Assembly (NCBI GenBank): GCA_965153455.1
Contig: OZ234493.1
Coordinates: forward strand, 3,100,001 to 3,164,000
DNA length: 64,000 bases
Source: Sphagnum compactum
Lineage: Eukaryota; Bryophyta; Sphagnopsida; Sphagnales
Direction: 5' to 3'
Program-made: the position numbers and the translations under genes
The notes under the pieces: generated by a model
Database searches by the model: none
Told to the model about the DNA's origin: nothing
Seen by the model: the letters and a program-made list of their open reading frames with translations, nothing else
Part shown: positions 33,873-47,369 of the stretch, one piece after another
Layout of the letters: every line of letters begins with the position of its first letter
Numbering within the stretch: position 1 is the stretch's first letter

Positions 33873-36800
33873 TCACTCATCTTGATCCTTCTCCTTCTTG
33901 GGTGCCACTGCGAAGAACTCAGAAATGATCTCGAGGGGAAGACCCTTGGTTTCTGGCACTTTGAGGAACACAAATATCCAAGCAACCACACTGACAACGG
34001 CAAACAGCCCAAACACTCCTTGCAGCCCAAATTGTTGATTAACAAGAGGGAAGGAGTAGGTGACAATCACATTGCTAGCCCACATGGCAGCAGCACACAG
34101 ACCAATGCACACCCCTCGCACCCTCGTTGGGAAGATTTCAGAGCAAAGAATGTTGGGAATTGGGCCAAAACCAGCCACAAAGGCGCATGTGAATATTGTG
34201 ACACATGTGAAAGAAACCGCAGCTGGAATCAAACCCGTTGTCAGGAACATGTTGACCAGCACAAGTGCCACCAATGAGATAGCAAGAACAGGAATGGTTG
34301 CTAGAAGCAATTGCCTGCAAACAGAATACAACCACAGACTTTTCTGAAAATGTCTTTGCAGATTCAGAACAACACACACCATGTACAATGATTAATTGTG
34401 CAAACCTTCGTGAACAGTGAGAAATACACTACTCAAATGTATGTATGTCAAAAAAGAGAGAGAAGAGCAAGAAATATACCGACGGCCAGAGCGATCCATA
34501 AGCCACATGGCCATCATAATGCAAGGGAGCATAAGGAAGCAAGTCACACCACTTGCCATAATCGATGCAGATTCACCATCAATCCCAATGTTGGCCAACA
34601 GATCACCAGCACCCGATTGCATAAGGATTTGAGGGGTGAAGTACAGCACCGCATTTATTCCACAAAACTGCAACCAGAATATAAAATTTGAAGCAGCTAA
34701 ATATTGCACTTTCAAAAAGAGGTGAACAAAAACACACAAGCTTTTCTACTTCATCAATCACATAGTCAAGCACCCACAATCTCTCAAAAGCTCCAAGAGA
34801 TATCAGAATACCCATCTCTCCTCCATCACCATCATCTACAGGAGGAAGCTCAGAGAAAGTAGTTATGTATTTCATATGTGTTCTGCCACTGACCTGCTGC
34901 AAGATCTGAAGACCCACTCCAACAATAAGAGCTCGGCGGACACCACCTTCAAGCAGATTTGACAAGGACGGCAATTTTGTTGCTGTCTCTGCAGGATGAA
35001 TCATTGCAGGACCCACAGGGTGCTGTTGAAACAACTCCTTCCCAAAGCGTGATGGTGGTCGACCCACAAGGACAGCCGCCTGCACAAGCAATCATCCCTG
35101 TTGGAGCTCATTGCCAAGCAGCCCTCTTACATTTTTGTGAACAGTTCTACAAAAGAAAGAAACTGTAGATTATTGGGAAGGGGAAGTGGTGAGGGCCCAC
35201 AAAAAAAAAAACCTTGAGAGAGAGAGATATGGAAAACTCAGAAACACTGTGCAAGAATTTTACCTGGAAAGCTTCAGGTTCACCCACTGAAGGAGGAGCA
35301 CCTGGAAGTGACATAGAAGATGTAAAATGGGATATGTCGCCACCATCACCCCTGAGAAACACTCGCTTTAATCCACCTTCCTCACCATCAGAACCTCCCT
35401 CTTCCCACCGCCATGCCAGCTGCCAGCCACCCCCTATGCCTATGCTTCCAAAAGATTCTGGCACACCACCATCCTGTGCTGCGCTTCTTGAGTTTGATCT
35501 GGAAAACCGACCAGGAATCCCTTTTGAATTCGAATGTGAAAAATGCAAGTTTGAGCGTGATACTGGGCTGAGCTGCCCATTTCTGTCCCGGTTGGAGTTG
35601 GACCGTGAAAATCCTTGTCCTTTGACAGAGCTGTTGCGAGAGAAGGGAAAGATATTCTTTGCAGACCCGTACTTGTTCCCAGATAGTAAAGGGGCTTCCA
35701 GGGTTTCATCAATGTCACCAACCATGCCAAGGTCATTGTCAGAGTGGTACCCATTGTCACCATGTCGTGGAGTCTGAGCTTCGTCGTCCCATGGCTCAGT
35801 TTTCTGGTCATCTTCAGCTGCAACATCATGAGATGTCAAATGATAATCAAAGGGAGTTTGGAAGCTCCCGAGCAAAGTCACCATGGGGTCAATCAGGGGA
35901 AGAGCATGGCCGCTAGCATGTCGTGACAGCAGAGAATGGGAACCCGATTCGTCTGCTATGGGAGTTGCTAACCAGCTGCTTTCATCAGGACCAAACAACT
36001 TGATTTGGCCTTCCTCAATCACCGACTCTTCATCATCCTCCAGCACTCTGTCAGCTGGCTTCAATAGCCATTCTTCAAGTTGTGTTTCTCCTCCCACTCC
36101 AAGACCCTCCACCAACAGTGCAAGCTCCCCTGCCAGGAAAAAAAGGACCCAAATACAAAAATATGATGCATCAGGCTGGTTTCAATCATCATCATTCACC
36201 TACTTTGTCGACTCAATGTATGCACTTGCGCATCTACTTTGTCTCCTCAATCTGCACTTGCAGAATCCATAAGCATCCCCAAAAAATTTCAAGAGAATCC
36301 ACCCAGTACAACGGAACATGATCTTCTAAGAAATAAGCACAGAAGTGCCACTTTAAACAAAACCCACCAGAACATTGCCAATGGACCGGCAGCATCTATT
36401 TGTGACCAGAATGCAAGAAAGGAGTATGGGGGAGAGAGAGGAGGAGATTCCTACCAGTGACATCTTCCCTGTCACGAAGATTTTGTAGGACAATTTTGGC
36501 CTCCAACATGCGACCTTTACTTACGAGCCAGCGTGGAGACTCAGGTAACAATAGAACCGTAATGAGGACATAGATGATGGATGGAACAGACAAAATCCCA
36601 AGCATAAATCTCCAGTTCACAGTGCTTTGCAGTGAGAGGATAAAGTCCATCACATATGCAAGAAAGAGCCCACCCGAGCCCATGAGCTGTGGGAGTGTTG
36701 CTAATTGTCCACGAATCTCAGCTGGAGCTGACTCAGATATCAAAATTGGTGCAATTGTGGCAGCTAGCCCAATAGCACAACCCACTAGAATGCGGCCCAG

Positions 36801-38124
36801 TATGAGCATGTGAACAGATGGAGCCCATGCCATGACTAGAGCAGCAACCGAGTACAATGCACCAGAAACACATAGCATTGTCTTGCGACCAAGCCAATCT
36901 GCTGAAGGCCCTGCTACAGTCACACTTGCCACAGCTCCTATTAGAGTAGATGCCACCACCAACCCCTCAAGTGCAGGTGTTGCCTCCAAACTGAATTCCG
37001 GCTTTAGATACAACAATGCTCCTGCAAAAACACACACAATTCCCACCCACAATCTCAAACTGTTCAAATCTGCCCGATTTTTCCATCCAAGAACAGATCT
37101 TCATCAAGCATTGCCTTCCTCCAACAACCTCTGCAGGAATCTTTCTTGCAAATTCTACTTGCAATTCTTTGCTAATCTAGAGACACAAATTATTGCGTAT
37201 AGGGTCAGACCAGATTTTGACAAGACATTGTTGAATGGTTCAAACTGTGTTGTGAAGTAGGACAATCCATGAGCATTTCTTTGTGAATTATTCTGCCACT
37301 CTTCTTCTGCTTCTTCAGTTAAACAAAATGTGCACATAGGTTGGTAGTAGTGCAGATACATGGGTAAAAAAAAAAGGATCTAGTTTTCCTCTCAGCTACG
37401 GATCCATACACTGAGGGAAAATGATGTACTGCAAGATATTGCAATAATGCTTGGGTAGACAACTGTAGAATGCACCTCAGGAAAAAACAATCTGAGATAG
37501 TGTTGCAAATTGTTAAAACAGCAGCAAGGAGCAAATTTAGAGCCTTACAAGACAAAGAAGAAGAAGAAGAAGATGATGATAGTGATGAAGGGTCACAGCC
37601 CAGTTTGATGAGGAGACACAGGTGTTAAGACAAAATGCTGACAATTCCATTGTAGTGCACTGTTAGTGGTGGTGGTCAAGTAGTTGTAGAATCAAAACAC
37701 AGATTTGTTGTGCACTTGATTCTTCTACTGCCTCTAATGCTCTTGATGGTGGAGTGGAGGAACAAAGGAGGACAAGGAGGACAAGGAGGATTCATAGATT
37801 TGTACCAGTAGTTTGCTGCAAGTTGGGAAGTGGAAGTTTGAAACCAGTGGGTTTTCCTTGCAGACTGTTTTTTTTTCCCTGTAGCAAACCTTGTACTCTG
37901 AGAAGAAGAGTAGTGCTCAAACAGATGGATGGGCGGGCCGTCACAGTGAGAGAAACAAGGGAGGAGGATGATGTCAAGGGAAGAAGGAAGAAGGAAGAAG
38001 AAGAAGAAGAAGGTTCTTGTAATATTAGGACACACCCACCTGCAATAGCACCACCATCCCATCCTTGCAAGAGATTGCCGATTGCAGCAGCTATTGCTAC
38101 TCCTGTTGCTCCTTTGATCTTCAT
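33873..38124 (-). CDS. Tonoplast monosaccharide transporter (TMT/MSSP family, MFS)
   Basis: Six minus-strand exons: 38124-38040, 37021-36455, 36129-35264, 35079-34894, 34667-34480 and 34314-33873. All have GT-AG junctions and they sum to 2,334 nt, 777 residues. The N-terminus MKIKGATGVAIAAAIGNLLQ then GWDGGAIAG is the TMT first helix. The first six-helix half contains DWLGRKTML, SAPAEIRGQLATLPQL and PESPRWLVSKGR. The long hydrophilic central loop (about residues 218-555) that defines this family is Ser/Asn/Asp-rich, with conserved LALLVEGLGVGG and IGGGWQLAWRW blocks. The second half has RRALIVGVGLQILQQ, GINAVLYFTPQI and the terminal PETKGLPLEIISEFF signature. TMT proteins import glucose and fructose into the vacuole by proton antiport. 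Total length is slightly longer than the usual ~730-750 because of the loop. The start is fixed by family alignment. In the helix 1 motif, GWDNATIAG of relatives reads GWDGGAIAG here. Confidence 0.95.
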
Positions 38125-38429
38125 CGTTTTAGTAACACAATCTCAAACACCCTCATTCACTATACATCCACCACCCACAACAGTTTCTGCAACCCTCTCT
38201 TTTTCTGCTGCACCACCCACCACCTGCAATCCAAGACATTGTACATCAGCTTTTAAAAAAAGGTAAAAAAAATCCAGCAGCAAAAAGGGAATAAGGATTG
38301 CTGCAGGAGGTGATGATGGATGGATGGATCGATAGATCATGCATGTGCAGTAAAGATCATAGAGTACGTTGTGGGTGCTTTGCAGCAAGCAAGAGAGACA
38401 CAAGAAGAAAAAGAATCCATGGATCATTT

Positions 38430-38472
<43 letters not shown>

Positions 38473-39330
38473 CTCTCTCGCTCTCTGTGTGTATAGTTCC
38501 CATTTTGATGAACACTTTGTGAAAATAGATGCATCAAAAGTCTGAATTGATTTTTCTTTTACACTCCGCAATTCCTCCTTCAAGTGACAAATCTCTCTCG
38601 CTAGAGTATTTGAGTAGAGTAGGCTAGCTAGCTGTTTGAAGCAGGCCGGGAAGAGGAAGAAGATCTGCAAGAGTTTTTTATACACAAAGCTCAGAGACAC
38701 AAGGCAAACACCCACAAAACAACAAAACCAACACTTACCAAGAAAGAAGAAAGCACCCTATACTGCAGGAAGAGAGCGCGACAACAGTGCAACACACCGA
38801 AAATCACTCCCAAGGCCCACTCAACATAACCTCATCTTTCTTTACCGCAGCAGCAGCAGCAGCAGTCAGGGGAACTACACTCAGACAAGAAACAAACAAA
38901 TGAAACGCCTTCTTGTTCTTGTTGTTTGCTGTTCTTCTTCAACAAGAGCAACTGCTACTCACAGAGCTGCTACTGAACACAAATTGCGGGGACACTACAA
39001 CTGAGACCCAAGTTGTGAACTTCCTTTTGTTGCAAGTCGGAATACAGATACAAAATGTAGAGATCGTTGGGAGGGAGAGCAGCGAGCGGTGCAGCGGCGA
39101 GAGAAAAGGAAGGCGCAAAGAGCGTCGACTCTTGTGCTTGTGTGCGCGCGAGAAGCGAGAGGGGGGCGGGGGACGCGGGGAGGAAGACTGCCCGCCTTGT
39201 TCTGCCCGAACTGCCCGAAACTAATGGGGCAAAACAGTGAAGATCTGGGCAGACCCCGACACAAATGATCGGGCAGACCCAAACACGAATTGTCGGGCAG
39301 AAAGAAGGAGGGGGGGGGGGGGGGCGACAC
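38125..39330 (-). promoter_or_regulatory. Upstream/5'UTR region of the sugar-transporter gene with (CT)n and CGGGCAGA repeats
   Basis: A CT microsatellite at 38431-38469 (GA on the coding strand) lies about 310 bp before the start codon, a common place for GA repeats in plant 5'UTRs. At 39246-39300 GGGCAGACCC recurs with about 24-28-bp spacing (CTGGGCAGACCC, TCGGGCAGACCC, TCGGGCAGAAAG), ending in a poly-G run (39310-39324). A CAG repeat lies near 38850. No TATA box is assigned. Confidence 0.4.
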
Positions 39331-41160
39331 ACTAATTATAATTATTTTTGGCTAGAAATGTTAAAACATTTAATTGGAAAAAAAATAGTTTTTCAAAGAA
39401 AAAACCCTATACCCTAAAAAAACCCTATTTAAAAAAACACACGGTTTTTCAAGCCACTCAAATGCATCCGTGACAAGGAATGAATGAATGTCGGTTTCGG
39501 TTTCGCACATTCGATCGATGCCATTGGCACATGCACATGCTACCGATTGTCATTCCTACATGCTGTTCCCTCGAAGCAACTGACCGGAACCAAGCCCCAC
39601 GTATCACCACCGGATCCACCTTTGAACCCACCCCCTTTATTTATTTTTTAAAAAAAACCATGAACGGAAGTCCCAGAGCTCTCCAACAAAATAAAATTTA
39701 CAAAAAAATTATTTTTCCAACAAGAAATCTTCAAATTTAATTAATTAATTAATTCATTCATTCATGGACTAACATGTGTTTGAATGGCTCACTCGTGACA
39801 ACGTAAATCCCGATCCTTGTAACCACCGCCTCTCAAGCCCATACCACAAGGGAGGGAGGGCGGGCGGGGCAGGCTCACTCGCTTGCTTGGAAGCATGGCA
39901 CACACCGTGGGCCACATCCATTGGTTCTTTCACAAAAAAATATAGCAATGTGTGGAAAAGTAACAGGAAAAATTCATTTAAAAGTGACGGAAACTCCCCT
40001 TGAACGGTAAGGTTTTCCCTTTGAGGACCACCCCGATTTGGGGGCCAAGAATTTTTATTATGCCATTGGGATGGCCAAAATGTGACCCCCGTTTTTAAAA
40101 AGCTTCAACAAAAACAAAACACCACTTTTGATGTGTAGTTTAGAATAACACGGGCCGACTTGTACGCCCTTTCTTTTACGCCCTTTAATATACACTACTA
40201 TATGGCACAAGTAGTGTACCCCGCGCCTCTCTTCAAGGTGGGCTCGCTCGCTCGCATTGCAAGGTGGAGCATCTTCGCAATGCTATTTTATTGTTGGCAC
40301 ATTGTGGATCCTAATAAGAGATGCTCTCGGCTCCGTGCGTGCTCGGGTGCTTAACTTTGGACTTTTATGACATAAATATCCTAGTGGTGTGTCCACCCTA
40401 CTACTACGTATAGGGCCAAATATGAAAAATTGTTTTTCCGAACATAAGGTGCACATGAAAAAGTCATGTTTGGTGGTCCTAGTATTTGTCCGTCTAGGAA
40501 AACACGGTCCTACTCGTATAAAATATATGTGAGAGAAAAAAAAGGCCGTCCACATGTGATTTTCTTTGATAAATTTTTTTTAGGACAATTGTGCTTTTTT
40601 CTAGTGCAAATTGGAATTTCTTTTTTTTGGGGAAAATAAATTTTTATATCAAAAAATTGGGTTGGTCTAGTAGTCTTAAAGTCCTAATTTTTTTTTATAA
40701 AAATATTTAGTGTAATGAAAAAGGTTTGCAATATTTTCAACTAACTTTAACATCTAAGAAAATTGAAAGGAAAATATTGTTACTAAATAAATAAATAATA
40801 AATAGGAAATTGGGCCTAAATATTTTTAATATAATTAAGTACAAAAAAGGGTTTTTTATTCACTCCACAGCCCCTCCTGCCCATCTGAAACTCGGGCACT
40901 TTACCCGTTCGCAAAAGAAGGAAAACATAAAAATAAAGTGAAACCGTCAGAAAATTTTAATTAAGGGCAGCCAACAGTGACCGAAACCATTTTTATTTTT
41001 TATTTTTTAAATTTTTGGGTGGGGCAGGGGGTGGGTCTGAGATAAACAACCAGTACCAACTTAGTAGGTTACTAGTTACTACTCTAGCTTACTAGTAGGT
41101 AGGCAAATACAACAACCTAAATTTTGTTTTTAAAAAAAAATCCCTTTTAAAAAATATTTG
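39331..41160. other. Intergenic DNA, mixed composition, no supported gene
   Basis: Contains a TTAATTAATTAATTCATTCA-type simple repeat near 39737, GC-rich stretches around 39855 and 40235, and AT-rich filler. Open frames at 39480, 39776, 40160 and 40283 show no motif. Confidence 0.3.
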
Positions 41161-41181
41161 TGAACTTTATTCCCTCACCGA

Positions 41182-41292
41182 CCACGTGGCGCCCCTCTGG
41201 CGGTTTACCCTGACAATACGTGGCATAGTACTTAGGCACCGTTGCTTTCGCCACGTGACAACCAGCCTCGTCCCCCCCATTCTGCCACGTGC
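41182..41292. promoter_or_regulatory. Cluster of four ACGTG (G-box/ABRE-like) sites
   Basis: CCACGTGG (41182-41189), TACGTGG (41217-41223), CCACGTGA (41251-41258) and CCACGTGC (41285-41292) fall within 111 bp, the spaces being 35, 34 and 34 bp. ACGTG cores are bound by plant bZIP and bHLH factors in abscisic-acid and light responses. The nearest supported gene start is the transporter, 3 kb away, so the target is unknown. Confidence 0.45.
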
Positions 41293-42204
41293 CGGACCCA
41301 GTATCCGAGGTCTCCAAAAAAGAACCCCACTAAGTGGGCCTGGGCCCGGTTAGAGAAAATAATAAATAAAATATATTATTAATACTAAAAACTTACAATG
41401 AAGAGGTGACCGCTGACCACCGCCCCTTCCCGCCCCGGCCCCAAATTCCTGCCCCCCCCGAAAAAAAAAAAAAAAGAGAGTAGAGAGGAGATAAATTTGA
41501 GGCAGTTTTTGTTTTGGACAAAAAAAAATCGTTTTTGCTTTTAAAAAATTGGGAAATGTTTTTTTTGGAATCAAAATTTCTTTTTATTTTAAATTTTTGC
41601 CAAATATTCTATATCCCAAAATTGAGAGAAAAACCGGAGAAATTTGAGGAGGAAAATAGAATTTTTTTGAGAAATATTAAAAAAGAAGTCACATAACCAT
41701 TAAAGATTTTTGTGGGGGAAAAAAATGAAATCCTAGGCTATATTATTAATTGGAATAGGGTTAAACATGCTAACGGGAATTTGTTTTTCAAATAAATAAC
41801 AAAGAAAACCAAAAGGAATTTTTTTTCAATATTACATTCAAGCAAGGAAAAATAAATAAACTTCAAAATAAATAAGAAAGAAAACCTAAAAAGGAATTTC
41901 AATACTAAATACAAAGTAGCAAACCCCACCCCCCCCCTCTCCCTCTCCCTCTCTCTCTCTCCTTACCCACCACCACACACCATCTCTATGAACAATGATT
42001 TTGTACCTTTTACTCTTATAATATGGGAAATCATAGAATATGGATATCTACGGGCCCGGGGCAAATGTATGTAGTACTATGAGCAATGTTTTGATGTTCA
42101 AATATATTATTCCACTCTTTCTTGTCTTATGGTGGGGAGGTAGGGACATACATACATACGAGTGTCCCATTTAAACTTGAAAGTTAAGCAACTTGAGCTT
42201 CAAA

Positions 42205-42430
42205 AGGGGGTGTGTTATGTGTGTGGCAAAGAGAGTGCGTATTTGTTATATAACATACACCCTCTAAATCGCGCCATCAAAAGGGGTGCGTGTTGAAAAG
42301 GGGATGTGTATTTCATAATACCCATATATCCCTAAAACCCTAATCAAATGGGCCTCGGGAGGTGTTATGTGTGTTGAAAAGGGCATGTTGAATCTTATTA
42401 TGTATATAATAACAAACAACCCTAGATGTA
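42205..42430. repeat. Three diverged ~72-bp units (GTGTTATGTGTGTTGAAAAGG)
   Basis: GGTGTGTTATGTGTG-type blocks followed by TTATATAA-containing AT-rich parts and CCCTA occur from about 42205, 42279 and 42349. Strongly diverged. Confidence 0.35.
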
Positions 42431-43766
42431 TGTGATGGATTAACAAAGATCATCTTCCCACTTACATGATGAGATAGGCCATGAGTTTAACTTGAGGGGC
42501 TTGCTTGATGTAATTAGAGTTTAGGAGATTCTACAATGATTTTTGGATACTATCTATATATATATATATATATAAAATGTTTGCTATGATATGTGTAGGG
42601 TAAATTATTTTTGTTTTTTCTTTGGAAAGGAAATGAAGTTATACCATACGGGCTTTTTGTATTATCATGACCTCGAGACTTCATCATATCATACCATGAT
42701 GCAAAACATGCATCATATGAGGTATATACTATCATACAACAGCCTTGCATCAATCCTATATACGGTGATACCCAAATCCTCTAAAAGGAACCAAAATCCT
42801 TCAAGATATTATAACTCTTATAACTAATCTCAAGTTTCAACACAAGCCAAAATACCATCCTTCAAAAATCCTCATATCAAAATAAATAGACTTATTATTA
42901 TTATTATTACCTAGGGGCCTATAAAAATCCCTTAAGCTACTATACTCTATAATGAATCTAAACACAATATCCTTCTTGCCTTGGTAGGCTAGGCCAATAA
43001 AACCTCATGAATAGGTACACACACTAGTTGATGTACATAGGGGAAAAAAAAGGAAAAAAAATTTAAAAATTAAAACACTTATGTATGTGTATCCCTGAAA
43101 AAATTACCTATGTGAAAAGTTTAAATTTTAATAAATCAAATATATATTAGTACAAAGAAAAAGAAATGGGAAAGACAAAAGGAAAGAGGGCATAAGTGTT
43201 ATTGGAAAATGTGCACAAGTAAGTGTCAATGGAAAATCTTAATTCATGCCCCCAACATACAATATGTTGGCAATGGGAATGGAAAGTGGGTTTCCATATG
43301 GGGCAAGTGGGTTTGGCCACTTCTAAACTATATGGAAAGTGGGGAGGAGTTGGTAAACCTTCTTACATACCAAAAGCTTTGTTAACCAACAACAACTAAG
43401 GTAGAAGCACCTAGAATTGCCATAATAATAAGGATAGTGAGTAAATTAGACTTTAATTTTCTTTCTAACACTTATTTTTCCCTTGAAGACAAAACAATTT
43501 GAAACTCAACCCAAGTTGAAGTTAGTTTTTTGAAAATTAATTAATGAATTTTTGAAAAAAATATCTAAAGCACTTCTAAATGGTGAGTAGGCTCTTTTTG
43601 AATGGTGAGCATAATATTTCAAATTTTAATGTGGTCCAATAATGAATCTCAAAAGAAGGTTTTTTATATGTTAAAACAAGTTCCTAAAATCAAAATCACA
43701 TGTGATCAAATTGAAACAAGGTTTTTTTTTTTTTTTTTTTAAGGTGATTTTGTTTCCAAAAAAAGA

Positions 43767-43910
43767 GAAATTTGTGACATATTATTTCATTAAAATCGTG
43801 TTGCCTTTAGACAATTTGTCACCACAAAAAAAAGTGAAATTTGTCACATAATATTTCATTTTCAGAAAATTGGGTTGTCTTTAGACAATTTGTCACCACA
43901 AAAAAAAAAG
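43767..43910. repeat. ~69-bp tandem duplication
   Basis: GAAATTTGTxACATA...TTAGACAATTTGTCACCAC followed by an A-run occurs at 43767 and again at 43836. Non-coding. Confidence 0.6.
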
Positions 43911-45175
43911 TGAGAAGGGAGGGGAGGCAACCTTTAAGAACTTGGATATTTTTAATCTATTTACAAAGGCACCCTAAACAAAAGAGATTGTGATTTTAAA
44001 TTACACTTTAACAAGTCATCTTGAACATATGGATCTTATTTTTAAAATCACAATGGTGACCATATTGTGTGACTTTTCTCATTCGTACAATCTTGCACTC
44101 CCAAAAAAAATTGAATAGTTATATGGGGGCAATAGTAAGGTGTGGTTTAAAGTAAAATAATGATATTAGGTGCTTCTTCTACCTTACTCCATAAGCCGGC
44201 AACATGCTAGCATCAAAAGGCCAAAGTGAATCCGCACATTATGCGCAATGGATGGTGTGTGGACAAGAAACACTTTTTTCATTTCATTCTTGTCCCATAG
44301 CTAACCATGGTGGTTAATTGTGTACTAACTAGTATTCACATGCATGCATTTAAAGCAACTTCACCCATATTGCATATTTTTAAACTTACATTTTTATTTC
44401 TCACATCCACTATTACTTATTTATATATCCCAAGACTCACCCATAAACTTGAAAGTGAGACTTAAAAGAATGGATGACCACTAATAACAAAGCAAATGGA
44501 TGAATCAAATAATTTGGCCAATCGGGGATGATGTTACTTAATGGTGGTCACCTAATCGGGTTATCCTTAAAGTCACCCTCTGTTTCACCCCCTATCTCCT
44601 CTGCTTTCGGCCCCTGTCCCCTCTTTCGGTGGTATTCGCAAAGTAAGGAAATTTGATTAAATATGGTTTCGAGAGTACTTATAGTAGTTGTACAGGTAGG
44701 AGCAGTGAAAATATATGTAGCAGCCAGTGCAGGTGCTTAGGAAAAAGGAACTGCAGGATGAAACTTAGTTTACCACCAAAATTGGTGGAAAAACTAGTTT
44801 GGGTCCCAGTTATTTCCTTTTCTAAAATTTTCGTTCCCAGTTATGCGTTTGATGCCCTATTATGCCGAAACTGCCCGTTCTCACCCCCTAATCGCCTGAC
44901 TTTACGGACAACTCTAATGCGTTCTATTACCTAAGCACATTAAAAAACCATTTACATTTTCTGCTTAATTACCTGTGACACTTACTTACATAGGTAGTTA
45001 GTTACTTGGGTAGCATTTCAGAGGTGGGAGGGTTTACAAAATAGGTTACCAAGGTAACTTGGTCATGGGTCATCCACCATCAAGCCCTATGGATGGTGCA
45101 CCGATGGGTACTGCATGAAATAGTCTGAAGCAAACAAGTTGAGAAATGCCTATGTATAGTAACAACACGGGCACC

Positions 45176-45357
45176 AAGGACCCAACCGGTGTTGATATGA
45201 GGCTAACACAATACCAGCCTTATACGAGCATGATAGGGACTTGAGGTAATACAAACCTTCTGTAGCAAGGACCCAACGAGTGTTGATATGAGGCTGAGAC
45301 GATACCAGCCTTATACGAGCATGATAGGGACGATAGGTAATACCAACCTTATGTACC
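45176..45357. repeat. 91-bp tandem duplication
   Basis: AAGGACCCAACxxGTGTTGAT...TTATACGAGCATGATAGGGA begins at 45176 and at 45267, with few differences. Confidence 0.7.
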
Positions 45358-45825
45358 AATCTCAATATCACACATATACTTGCTTCATATACCAGCCAAA
45401 AATCAGCCTTGAACCCAACTTCACAAGGATGGAGAAATTAAGCTTTCAAAAGTACCCACAATGAGTACGACTCAGCCTCAACCCAGGTACGAACGAAAGA
45501 AAGAGAGAAAATGAAGATGCGATTACCACCACCAGGACCACCAGGCTGGTATGTTCAGAAGAAGTTCGGTATACACGGGACCGAAACTGACTGACTGACT
45601 GACTGACTGCCGACCAACAATTAGTTTGATATAAATTTGTATCATTTCTCATGATTTTTTCTCAACTTGCCGTATATATATGATCGCTGGGGCACATACA
45701 TTATGTGATGAGTTGAGTTGCTTGTTTGATTTGCGTAGTAGTAACGATCTGATGGACTGCCTTCTAGGCATCATCATGTGCACATATCACTACCATCATG
45801 TGCACATATCATCACTACTACCCCC

Positions 45826-45856
<31 letters not shown>

Positions 45857-46354
45857 GCTGTTGAGGTGTTCGCAGTGCACACCCCTCTTTTGATGATGAG
45901 AATGTTTTTTGGAGTTTAGTTGATTTGGGTGGGTTTTTTTTTTCGAAAAATTGAGAGTGATCTGAGCATTTGGGCTTTTATTGGTGAGTTATTGCCATTC
46001 GGGGGAACACGATCGATGGTTCGGCTTTCTTCCATACTGACAAGCATATAATATACTCCCAGTCTCTCAGCCACTGGCTATGTAACAACAAGAATCGGGC
46101 ACAAAGATACATACGGACGGATTAATATGCCACGGAATATGCACAAATGACAAAAGTGGGAACCCAAGATTCCGATCAATATGCCACGGAATGCACAAAT
46201 AACAAAGCTAGTTCCAGACTAAACTCACCGTTTCCGGTTGTCTTATATTAGTTCCGTCTCTCCCCACTCCCCCCTCCGTCCGTCCCTATATGAGCCAAAC
46301 TTGTACTCGTCAGACTTCCACTTGTAGTAGTTGCGGAAAAAAAAAAAAATTGTT

Positions 46355-46582
46355 TCAAAAGTCTGCTGATGCGGGTATCTTTTGCCTTGCCGGATGATGA
46401 TGATGCTTCCGGTGGTTTTCCGAATCATCGTGGCAGGCGGCCCAGGCTTTCTTCAATTTTGAAGCGCACAGTCGAACTTTGCCCGGCCAAGTCTTTTTAA
46501 CAACTGGAAGTGCGGGAATCCATTGCTTTTGGCGTTTCAGAACCCCCCACGTGGGTGAAGAAGCCTCAACTTGGAAGCGCAT
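46355..46582 (-). CDS. Possible small protein of 75 residues
   Basis: A minus-strand ATG frame in a locally GC-richer patch encodes a basic peptide starting MRFQVEASSPTWGVLKRQK, with an HHHH run near the C-terminus. It has no recognised domain. An ACGTGGG core overlaps the start region. It may be chance. Nothing nearby suggests a partner gene. Confidence 0.15.
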   Translation of the reverse strand: MRFQVEASSPTWGVLKRQKQWIPALPVVKKTWPGKVRLCASKLKKAWAACHDDSENHRKHHHHPARQKIPASADF

Positions 46583-47369
46583 AAAAGGTTGCCTTTTTTT
46601 TTTCCGTTCACTTCTTATTAGCTCAACTTGAAAGCCAAATAAGGTTTGCCTTATTTTATTTGGGGAGGGGGGGCGGTCGGGTCTTTGGGTAATTCCTTTT
46701 TTTTTAATAAGTGCATTTTGGACATCTACACTTCAAGACCTTTCCAATGATATGAAGAACGACGAGATGTTTTGATCCTTGCAATCGAGTTCTAAATTTT
46801 GGGGAGTAGACCATTTTTTTTACTACCTATACAATATACCCGTAAAGAAGGAACTGTGAATTTCTTTTGATAATGTTTATATAACGTGGATGATTTCCGA
46901 GCGGAAAAAGGCAGAGTACCTTTGGAATCTGAGAAGGTACCGGCCTAAACCCTAATACATTTTGAGGTTTTTTTAAAGGCATTTCTATTATTTTATATAT
47001 TTCTGAGGTTTTTTTTAAAAAAAAATTAATTCTAATTTCTTTACAAAAGAAAAGGGTCCCTAAATATATATGTATTAGTTATGCATTAGAAGGTTCTTTT
47101 CTCTTTAGACCCTCCTTTATTTTAGTTCCTTTTGGATTGAAGAATTTGTTCGGCAATGAATGTCATCCAACAGCTCCTCCTCCTCCTCCTCCATAGCTCA
47201 TTCAAATTTGCAGCCATCAATCAAAAGCAAACTGAAGAAAGGATGTATGAAAAATATATATATCTAAAATAAAAAATAAAAAATTGCAGATTCTAGAACT
47301 AAAATAAAGCCCCCAAAAACACTTGACTAAGGGGGGGGGGGAAAAAGGAAAAAAAAAAAAAGAGAGAGA

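Larger units (their letters stand above)
41300..47320. other. AT-rich intergenic region with scattered small repeats
   Basis: No gene is supported except the weak small frame at 46355-46582 listed separately. The interval holds CT-rich and poly-C stretches near 41927-41961, AT dinucleotide repeats near 42553-42574, (AC)n at 45826-45850 and (TGAC)n near 45589-45608, plus the duplications listed separately. Confidence 0.3.

Noticed and set aside
34060-37260. Several plus-strand open frames of 80-190 codons
   Set aside because: Antisense shadows of the sugar-transporter exons.
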